A DNA stretch of 36,354 nt from Proteromonas lacertae (taxonomy: Eukaryota; Sar; Bigyra; Opalinata; Proteromonadidae): the NCBI GenBank assembly GCA_002245135.1, contig NGBS01000643.1:1-36354 (forward strand), read 5' to 3'. Shown here piece after piece: positions 20,706 to 27,161 of this stretch. Below the pieces are notes generated by a model, which ran no database searches, had not been told where the DNA came from, and was given only the letters and a program-made list of their open reading frames with translations. The translations under genes and the position numbers were made by a program. How positions within the stretch are numbered: the stretch's first letter is position 1; every line of letters begins with the position of its first letter.

Positions 20706-21786
20706 TTAATTATTATGCTCAAGGACAAGGGTAGTCTGGATCTTGTTTAAGGTATCGCTCAAGACTATCCAGCTCTTACGAAGATCTCTTAGAGAGTCAA
20801 CAACCAGCTTTAGCTTCTCTTCAGCTTTACTTCCCTCGTATACAAACTTATTCTTTGGTAGGAGTACTTCACACGTCTCAAAGAATTCCAGATCTTCATT
20901 GTCAGCCATAGGAAGGATATCTTCAAGGGCACTGATAATCCTTAGTAGACCAGCACCATTCATCAGATGGACTGTTGCATCAATGGGTTTAAACTCTTCC
21001 TTTAGATCCTCAAGGGACTCCTCCACATCCTCGTAATGCAACTGCTCAGGGTCGTTCTCAGCTAGGTATGGATGAGTAGCAATAAGCTCATTCTTATAGT
21101 CCTGGAATCGACTGGAGAAGTTATTCAGATGGTTACTTATATTCCTGGAAGTATCATTAGCTGTACCAAGCAATCCAAGGAAGGAACCAAAGTCAATGAA
21201 GTCAGGGTCTGGATGAACAGCTTCCTTGAAGTAGTTCATTAGCTTCTCGGCAGTGTCATAAGCCTTATCCACATAGCTACGCATATCCCGGATAACTCTG
21301 AAGGGATACTCACTGGTATCGTAGAGATCAGTAAGATGGTCCTGGACGCTTTCAATTGAATAATAGATGGAGCTTTGGATATTGAACCATGTATACTCAC
21401 CGTGCTTACCATTGAACTTTACTGGTAGCTTTTCAACTTATCGATATCCCCTTTAGCATCAATCAACTCATCGCAAGCAAGCACGAGCTTATCAAAGGCA
21501 GCATTGGGAAAGACGATCTTACCACGGGTCTCATTGAAGCAATTATCGAAGATACCTACCAAGGATTCATAAAGGGAACTGACACCAGCAACATACTTCT
21601 TGAGGAGTAAGGAACTATCAGTAGTTGTAAAAGCTTCAACATTATCAGGCTCATGTAGACTCGGAAGGATCTTTACCTAGTAGATGATAGTAAGGATTGG
21701 TATACTCTCTTGACCACTGGAGGAGATAGCTCATCCTCGGAGGAGTCAGAAATAACTGAAGTACACATACAAGATCGTTTTGACAT
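20706..21786 (-). pseudogene. Element B helical protein, short family, member 2, broken
   Basis: The ATG is at 21786 (MSKRSCMCTSV). The clearest part is 21284-20706 (192 codons), with HPYLAENDPEQLHYEDVEESL and an acidic middle; upstream sequence resembles the N-terminal half of the neighbour at 22049-23007 (CFNETRGKIVFPNAAFDKL against AFRETSGKFFFPNYVFDRL). The two are tandem duplicates of about equal length. This copy is broken (about two breaks). Function unknown. Confidence 0.6.
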
Positions 21787-22048
21787 GGTAAATTACGTAA
21801 TTGACAAAGTATTAGAAGCGCAAGAAATTTGAAACTAGATGAAGTGTCGATTCATAAGCATTAATTGTAAAATGCCAAGATGCAATACATAGTACCAATG
21901 TACTAGGTATTGATAGTAAGTACACAGTACTATTGTATTTAGTTATTGTCAGAATAGATTTGAAAAGTAGTCGTTATCAACCCCAGAACAACAACAACAA
22001 GGTACTTAAGAAAGGTACTTAACATGGTACTTAACAAGAAGCTTAAGT
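21787..22048. promoter_or_regulatory. Upstream region of short-family member 2, repeated before member 3
   Basis: Bases 21784-21880 and 23006-23095 share long stretches: GACATGGTAAATTA, GTAATTGACAAAGT, AGAAATTTGAAACTAGA and GAAGTGTCGATTCATAA, then CATTAATTGTAAAATG. Because they precede duplicated genes in the same position they are probably co-duplicated promoters. The remainder includes GGTACTTA repeats at about 22000-22035, in the 3' flank of the next gene. Confidence 0.6.
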
Positions 22049-23007
22049 TTATTCATCATCCTTATACTCACCACTAACCACTCTAGAGAGCTTAGTAAAG
22101 GCATCAACAGCGATAGACCAGTTCTTCTTGATACCCACAATGGATTCAATTACTTGCTTCAACAGTTCCTCAGCCATGTCTCCTTCGGGAATCAACATAT
22201 TATGCAGTTGTAGTATTTCTTCTTTCTCAAGGAACTCAAAGATGTCCTTGTAGTCATCTATAGGATCTAGCTTCTCCAAGGTATCCTCGATATTTTGGAG
22301 AAGACATGTTAGAAATGAACTAGTACCATGGCATATATTACTATCTGCATCCTTCAATTCCTTAAAGCACTTTTCTACCATCCTACAGCCTAACAACTCA
22401 GGGTTATGTTCAGCTAAGTATGGATGATGCTTGTAAAGCTCCTTCTTATACTCCGGGAATTTCTTCTCTCTCAAATCCTCCAGGGAGCGTTCAAATTCAT
22501 GTTGAGAGTGAAGGAATATATCTTCCACTCTTCGGTAAGTACCGAAGTCAACAAATCCATCCTCATCCTTTGGAGTGTCCAATAAACAATTCAAGACCCT
22601 TTCAATAACTTCAGCAGCTTCATTGATGTACTCAGTAAATGGTGCAGTAACAGACTGAGGGCGTGTCTGAAGCTCAGTTAAATTAATTTCCCTTCCTTTG
22701 ATAGACAAGTATATGGAGGCTTGTTTACGGAACCAATGATATCTAGCATCCTGCATTCGTACTTTGAAGGTATCAATTCAATCTCATGGAGTTCATACAG
22801 AACATCCTCCCAGCCACGGTATATTTCGAATAGTCTATCGAAGACGTAATTTGGAAAGAAGAACTTACCGCTGGTCTCTCGGAAGGCTTTATCCATACAA
22901 TCAGCCCAGGACTGATGAGCAGCTAGGAGATCAGCAAGGTACTTTTTATGCTGAGGAGATAGCTTAAAGGATCCAGAAGTCTTCATGTCAGTATCTCTTT
23001 TTGACAT
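22049..23007 (-). pseudogene. Element B helical protein, short family, member 3, broken
   Basis: The ATG is at 23007 (MSKRDTDMK). The sequence is in two overlapping frames, 109 and 235 codons. It has an all-helical N-terminal half (SWADCMDKAFRETSGKFFFP), then WFRKQASIYLSIKG, KELYKHHPYLAEHNPELL and a C-terminal KQVIESIVGIKKNW segment. Relatives at 20706-21786 and 18611-19153 share these blocks. The copy appears to have a single break. Function unknown; with the neighbours it suggests repeated duplication of one structural or regulatory protein within the element. Confidence 0.62.
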
Positions 23008-23224
23008 GGTAAATTAGGTAATTGACAAAGTTTAAAAAAGTGTAAGAAATTTGAAACTAGAAGAAGTGTCGATTCATAACCATTAATTGTAAAATGGAAT
23101 TAGTACCAGTGTATTGGGTATTAGTCAAAATAGAATTGAATTTAGTAGTTACAAGATAGTCATAATAGAATTGCAAACTAGTCGTTTCAATATATGAAGG
23201 TATATATACATGATTGAAGGTTCA

Positions 23225-23321
23225 TTTCCTTGGGGGGCGTAGCCCGAATGGTCAGAGGAATGCCCTAGGAAGTACTAGCCCAGCCGGGTAGCCCAGCAGG
23301 GTTCAAATCTTGCAAAGGAAA
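23225..23321 (+). ncRNA. tRNA-like structure near the right end of element B
   Basis: TTTCCTT at 23225-23231 pairs perfectly with AAGGAAA at 23315-23321, enclosing a D-arm-like run (GTAGCCCGAATGGTC, close to the class II tRNA block GGCCGAGTGGTC) and a T-arm-like run GGTTCAAATC. The long variable part would suit a Leu/Ser-type tRNA. However, the T stem is off by a base, no good anticodon stem is seen, and the discriminator spacing is unusual. I call it tRNA-derived rather than a functional tRNA. Confidence 0.35.
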
Positions 23322-23463
23322 TAAAAGTTAAATAGGCGCAGCGCAGCGAGCATGAGAAAGATCCCCGTAGGGAAATAGACCCCGTAGGAAGTATACGCCG
23401 TAGGGAAGAAGACCCCGTTGAGAAGTAGACCCTGTTGGGAGGAATCCCGTAGGAACCTTACGT

Positions 23464-23632
23464 AAATGGGACCCTGGAACATTGTCACAGAGTTCGAAGG
23501 AGTGTTCTAGGAGTCCGTCCCTTTCTAGATGCAATCGATGAAGCTCCCGTAAAGGTCAACTCTGAATCTAGAAGGGGACGGACTCCTAGAACACTCCTTC
23601 GAACTCTGTGACAATGTCCCAGGGTCCCATTT
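23464..23632. repeat. Element B right terminal hairpin
   Basis: The counterpart of the left hairpin, AAATGGG to CCCATTT, with arms of about 65 bases and an asymmetric centre: the sequence between the two TCTAGA sites (GATGAAGCTCCCGTAAAGG region) is present on only one side. It is about 28 bases shorter than the left one. Inside it, from about 23340, lie five copies of CCCGTAGG-type repeats. Confidence 0.82.
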
Positions 23633-23638
23633 ATATAC

Positions 23639-23886
23639 TATATATATATATATACCCAAATGATCATCATTTTCTTCAATACTTGGAATGGTTAGTTTAT
23701 AATTATCACTAAAGGATGTATTTTCATTATTATTGTTGTTATTATTATTATTATTTTCATTATCACAGTTTTCTTTGATGATTTCATTATTGTTTTCATT
23801 TTTACTGTTTTTAAATATAATGTTCAGATCTTCCAATATATATTCCATGTTATTATGGTTCTTTCTGGCGTGTGGCTTTATAGCAT
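23639..23886 (-). other. LINE segment between elements B and A (Asn-rich linker)
   Basis: A 242-bp remnant of the LINE coding region on the minus strand, kept open (IKPHARKNHNN, EDLNIIFKNSKN, a run of Asn, then IPSIEENDDHLG). On its right it continues the zinc finger interrupted by element A, supplying the two His; on its left it continues into the RNase H part across element B in the same frame. It starts with the B target duplication (23639-23644). Confidence 0.75.
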
Positions 23887-23892
23887 TATATG
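23887..23892. repeat. Element A left target duplication TATATG
   Basis: TATATG at 23887-23892 is repeated at 27156-27161 directly outside the inverted repeats of element A. Confidence 0.8.
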
Positions 23893-24005
23893 ATAATAAT
23901 ATATATTAAGGGCTACAGACCCAAAATGGCTTGACGCTAGACCACGAGGCTTGACGCTGGACCCGAGGCTAAAATAAAAATAGCCGTTTCATTTTTTGAA
24001 TTTTT

Positions 24006-24174
24006 AAAAATTGGAATTTTTGTATTTTTAAACTGGCGGTTTGTGAATCAAGCTTTTTTGAAATTTGAAGTATGGCGAGTACGGGCCTGTGCTTATGCAC
24101 AGTTTTTTTTATGTTTTTTTTTTTTTTAAGTATCAAAAAAAGCATTTAGAGTCATAATTCAATCATAAAAACAA
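24006..24174. other. Element A left subterminal hairpin region
   Basis: CTGTGC (24087-24092) and GCACAG (24097-24102) form a 6-bp stem with a 4-base loop, followed by eight T, as in a simple transcription terminator; longer T runs follow. No gene. Confidence 0.4.
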
Positions 24175-24459
24175 TTAATGAGTTGAATTAATTAATCTAC
24201 TGACGGGTCCTTCTTCTTCAGGTAAATCTTGCTCATCAATTGTTCGCATTTTTGTAACCGTTCTTGTTTTGTAACGTTTTGTGCGACCGTTGGTTGTCAT
24301 GACAGCGTAACTGCGCTTCTTTGGCACTTCATCATCGTCATTGGTTAAATCGATGATGAAATGCGCTATTGAAAAATAAATTGAATGTGTATTTATACAA
24401 GGTTCATTGTTTTCAGTTGTTAATTCAACTGCTTCTTTAGGATTAATGGGTGAAGACAT
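24175..24459 (-). CDS. Element A gene 1: small protein with a SUMO-interacting-type motif
   Basis: 94 residues from ATG 24459 (MSSPINPKEAV; an upstream ATG at 24495 would add 12). The middle has FIIDLTNDDDEVPKKR, a hydrophobic I-I-D-L core followed by acidic residues, the hallmark of SUMO-interacting motifs, then basic stretches (KKR, RTKRYKTRT) suited to nuclear import or nucleic-acid binding. The tail is acidic (EQDLPEEEG). No fold recognised. It may contact the host SUMO machinery; this is inference from one motif. Confidence 0.55.
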   Translation of the reverse strand: MSSPINPKEAVELTTENNEPCINTHSIYFSIAHFIIDLTNDDDEVPKKRSYAVMTTNGRTKRYKTRTVTKMRTIDEQDLPEEEGPVSRLINSTH

Positions 24460-25199
24460 TTTTTCAATAATTTTAAGATTAATTGTAATTTTCAAAATAG
24501 ATTTGAATGAATAGTATAGAATTCCTATATAAAATTTAAATTCTATTTTGAACTAATCATTATAACTAAAAAATAGTTTTTGGCGCGAAAACCAATTAAG
24601 CTAGCTCGCGCTAAATTATTAAAACTCGCTAGTTTTTTTAAATAATTCAAATTTTAGACAGAGAGCGCGCGAAATTTAAAAATTCAAAAATTCAAATTTT
24701 TAAATTTGCCTAAAATGCCGTTTCATCATTTTCAAAAATGACGAAACACAATAATTCTGAAACGGTTCTTCAATTTCATTTCGGACAAGCCAAATAATTA
24801 TTTTCAAAATGAATTTGCAAGCCAATTTCTTATTTTTCAAATTAAATTAAAATTTGATGCACAAACCAACCGTTCAAGTCAAACCTCGTCAAAATAGATT
24901 TGAATTTTCTAAGAAATTTCTTCATATTCTATTTTTGACACAACGTTTGAGAATTATTCTTCAATCGACATTGTACAAAATGAATCGTCACTTATACTTT
25001 ATTTTAGGCAATTATTTAGTCTAGCGGTTTAACCGTTGCTATTCAAATGATGAAAAAGCGTTCGAATCTCAATAGCAAGTTTCTTTTTTTTAAAAAAGTA
25101 AAATAGTCGTTTTACTTTCCCTAAATGATGAGTCGTTTCACTTTCCCTAAAAAAATAGCCGTTTATTATATAATAAAAAATTAATTCGTTACAAATTAT
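24460..25199. other. Element A long noncoding region
   Basis: About 740 bases of AT-rich sequence without a gene. It has a hairpin GTTTCATCATTTT / AAAATGACGAAAC at about 24720-24747, a hairpin TTGCTATT / AATAGCAA at about 25038-25073 inside a weakly tRNA-like stretch (GTCTAGCGGTTTAAC, GTTCGAATC), and two copies of (T/C)ACTTTCCCTAAA at about 25113 and 25138. Possibly a replication or packaging region. Confidence 0.4.
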
Positions 25200-25436
25200 T
25201 TAAACTGTGTGCTTTCTTTTATTCACAATGTCTATATATGCCTTTATATCTTCTAATGTCTTGTCATGCTGCAAGCCTTTCTCCATCATATCAGTCATAT
25301 TTGAACGAATGTCTGCGATATCTACCTCATTTGGAATACAATTGTGTGCTTTGAAGTATTTGTACAGTGCCAGAGCGAGCATATAGAGTATAAATACTAA
25401 TACAGAGAGTAAAATTGTCATTATATCGTTCCCCAT
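25200..25436 (-). CDS. Element A gene 2: single-span membrane protein
   Basis: 78 residues, ATG at 25436. A short polar start (MGND), one membrane span (about 5-27, IMTILLSVLVFILYMLALALY), then a charged, helical cytoplasm-like tail (ADIRSNMTDMMEKGLQHDKTLEDI). It lacks a signal-peptide cleavage look. Function unknown. It lies 32 bases downstream of gene 3 on the same strand and may be co-transcribed with it. Confidence 0.65.
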   Translation of the reverse strand: MGNDIMTILLSVLVFILYMLALALYKYFKAHNCIPNEVDIADIRSNMTDMMEKGLQHDKTLEDIKAYIDIVNKRKHTV

Positions 25437-25468
25437 AAGAAAAATTTTAAATCAATTAACAATAAAAA

Positions 25469-26092
25469 TTAAAAAATAATACAATTAGGTCTTATAATGC
25501 TTTTATCTGTTATTGATTTTGGACTTAAACTAGGAACTGAATTAACAGGAGACAAGTCTTCTAAACCACTTAAACTGTTTACATTCGATTTTGTGACCGG
25601 TTTTACGTAATTTACCTCTTCTTTTACCTTAATTTCGTCATCTTTTATATCAATTATCTCTTGTGGAGGTAAAAAATCCTCTTCTTCCTTCTTATGTAAT
25701 GCTAAAATCTGTTCTAACATCATTCTTGTCTTCTTTTGACCTGCAATTCTGTGTTCTTTGTGTTTACTTAAGGCTTGAGCGAAGCTTGAAGCAGTTAGTT
25801 TTGGCGCGTTAAGAGGTACTTTTACTTGTTCAATGATTGGTCCATTAAAACAACCTGTCTTAAACTTTGATTCTATGTAATATTTGTACTCATCTTCGAT
25901 GTATTTCAATATATATCTTATCTCTGAGTATGTAAGTCTTGATTTTGATCCTGAAATTAAATGATATAATTTCGATTTTGTGGGAGCTCTGATTTTACCG
26001 TCTTTTCTGAAGCTTCTGATGATTACTTGTTTGTCTAATTCTGTTAATTTGAATGGAACTGTTCTATGTTTAGGTTTTTTATTATCTTCCAT
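25469..26092 (-). CDS. Element A gene 3: basic protein ending in a CaaX-type tail
   Basis: 207 residues, ATG at 26092. The N-terminal part is basic and helical (KHRTVPFKLTELDKQVIIRSFRKDG is split by a turn; then a YSEIRYILKYIEDEYKYYIESK helix region), with HKEHRIAGQKKTRMMLEQ in the middle, an acidic part and a Ser/Pro-rich tail. The last four residues are CIIF, which fits a C-a-a-X prenylation box (Phe at X favours geranylgeranylation). No domain recognised. The N-terminal region could be DNA-binding. Divergent from gene 4 with a short shared control region. Confidence 0.65.
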   Translation of the reverse strand: MEDNKKPKHRTVPFKLTELDKQVIIRSFRKDGKIRAPTKSKLYHLISGSKSRLTYSEIRYILKYIEDEYKYYIESKFKTGCFNGPIIEQVKVPLNAPKLTASSFAQALSKHKEHRIAGQKKTRMMLEQILALHKKEEEDFLPPQEIIDIKDDEIKVKEEVNYVKPVTKSNVNSLSGLEDLSPVNSVPSLSPKSITDKSIIRPNCIIF

Positions 26093-26169
26093 AAAATAAA
26101 AATAGTGTCAATATTACTAATATTACCAATATTGACATTATTATTTTTTTGGATTAGAGAGATATAACA
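26093..26169. promoter_or_regulatory. Shared divergent promoter with a 32-bp inverted repeat
   Basis: 77 bases between genes 3 and 4. TGTCAATATT (26106-26115) and AATATTGACA (26128-26137) are perfect 10-base arms around a 12-base spacer that itself contains AATATT. This looks like the binding site of a dimeric regulator acting on both genes. Confidence 0.6.
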
Positions 26170-26547
26170 ATGGTTCAAGAAGAAATACCATTTTGGATCA
26201 AAGTTTTTAATAGCATTAGAGAATTAGCATTAAATGGATATACAGAAATTCATTTCTTATATTATTTAGAAGAGAGCATAGCTAATCTAGCAAAGTTAAA
26301 AGCTATACTAGACAAAGTTAAGCATTATTATACTAATCAGTATGCAACGAAAAAAAGATTGGAAATTATCACATATTTAGATAATATTAGAAAAGATGGT
26401 AATAGATTTAAGAAAGAATTAATTGAGAATAATCAATTATTTATTGATAACAAATTAGATTACGCAGTTAATGGATTACTATCTTTATTATGTGATGCTT
26501 TAGCAGCTAGAGTGAAAATGGATGCAGATATCAAAAAAAAGAAGTAA
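26170..26547 (+). CDS. Element A gene 4: helical protein of unknown function
   Basis: 125 residues, ATG at 26170, ends in IKKKK. Predicted all-helical (ESIANLAKLKAILDKVKHYY; LNGLLSLLCDALAARVK-like segment near the end). Basic tail. No motif known to me. It is the only plus-strand gene of element A. Confidence 0.6.
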   Translation: MVQEEIPFWIKVFNSIRELALNGYTEIHFLYYLEESIANLAKLKAILDKVKHYYTNQYATKKRLEIITYLDNIRKDGNRFKKELIENNQLFIDNKLDYAVNGLLSLLCDALAARVKMDADIKKKK

Positions 26548-27042
26548 GTAAATATGAATTTATCTAATTATGATTAAATAATTATATATTTTAAATACTA
26601 ATACAGAGATTAATTAAAATAAAAAGAAGACTGTGTGTTTTTAAGGGTTTATTTAAAATAACATAAAAAATCCATAACCGATTCTTCTTACCCTTTCTTT
26701 TTTTCACTTCCTTACTTAGGGAAAGTGAAGTCGATCACTTTTCTCTAGGTAAATAAGTGAAAAAAAGAAAGGGAAAGGAAAATCGATTATGAAATCCGCA
26801 TTTCAAAAACTAAATGAGTAAAAGAAAAGGGAAAGTGAAAACAAGGGAAAGTGAAAACGAGTCTTAGGTGGTGTATATGGCCTTCCTAAGGTTTATATCA
26901 GTCTCTATAACATAATTGAACAAATGTTTACAACGGACGGCAGTTACACCGTCAGTTACACGTCAGTTATGTAACTGACATGTAACGGATTCATAACGAC
27001 CGTTAAAACCGTTGTACAAATGAACGGTTATTGAATAAAATG
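26548..27042. repeat. Element A right noncoding region with hairpins and repeated GGGAAAGTGAAAA
   Basis: A long hairpin at 26691-26773 has perfect 19-base outer arms (CCCTTTCTTTTTTTCACTT and its complement) and imperfect inner and outer extensions reaching about 26670-26797. AGGGAAAGTGAA occurs at about 26713, 26827 and 26844, as the complement of the motif at 25113 and 25138. From 26930 to 27030 are CAGTTAC/GTAACTG repeats and TTTACAACGG...CCGTTGTACAA inverted arms. No gene. Confidence 0.6.
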
Positions 27043-27155
27043 AAAAATTCAAAAAATGAAACGGCTATTTTTATTTTAGCCTCGGGTCCAGCGTCAAGCC
27101 TCGTGGTCTAGCGTCAAGCCATTTTGGGTCTGTAGCCCTTAATATATATTATTAT

Positions 27156-27161
27156 TATATG
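27156..27161. repeat. Element A right target duplication TATATG
   Basis: Second copy of the 6-bp duplication; removing one copy and the element restores the LINE reading frame. Confidence 0.8.

Larger units (their letters stand above)
15401..23638. mobile_element. Element B: 8.2 kb inverted-repeat element with hairpin ends and at least seven unknown genes
   Basis: The ends are inverted copies starting GTATATAAATGGGACCCTGG and running for about 250 bases. Each end also folds on itself into a long hairpin (15407-15603, 23464-23632), inside which lie repeats of the form CTACGGGRNTCC. It is inserted in a TA run of the LINE with TATATA on both sides. G+C is clearly higher than in the host and the LINE. 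It codes for a Zn-ribbon protein and a two-membrane-span protein (plus strand), and five minus-strand helical proteins of two duplicated families. I see no transposase, integrase, polymerase or capsid signature, so the class is unknown and it may rely on enzymes from elsewhere. Some genes look whole and at least two are broken (about three breaks in all). Element C is a relative. Confidence 0.85.
23893..27155. mobile_element. Element A: 3.26 kb inverted-repeat element with four small genes, inside the LINE
   Basis: Perfect inverted repeats of 113 bases (23893-24005, 27043-27155), starting ATAATAATATATATTAAGGG and containing two tandem GGCTTGACGCT units. The 6-bp TATATG duplication flanks it. 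It sits inside the LINE's zinc-finger codons. Its four genes (106, 78, 207 and 125 codons) match no family I know; none looks like a transposase or recombinase. The noncoding parts are full of hairpins and GGGAAAGTGAAAA motifs. All frames are open and the repeats are identical, so it looks whole and young. Composition is AT-rich like the host, unlike element B. Confidence 0.88.

Noticed and set aside
15401-23638. Element B as a Polinton or virophage.
   Set aside because: No protein-primed polymerase, integrase, packaging ATPase or capsid signature could be seen, so there is no support for that class.
25015-25080. A tRNA in element A (GTCTAGCGGTTTAAC and GTTCGAATC blocks).
   Set aside because: No acceptor stem closes the structure, the T stem does not pair and the strongest pairing is an unrelated 8-bp hairpin; kept only as a remark.
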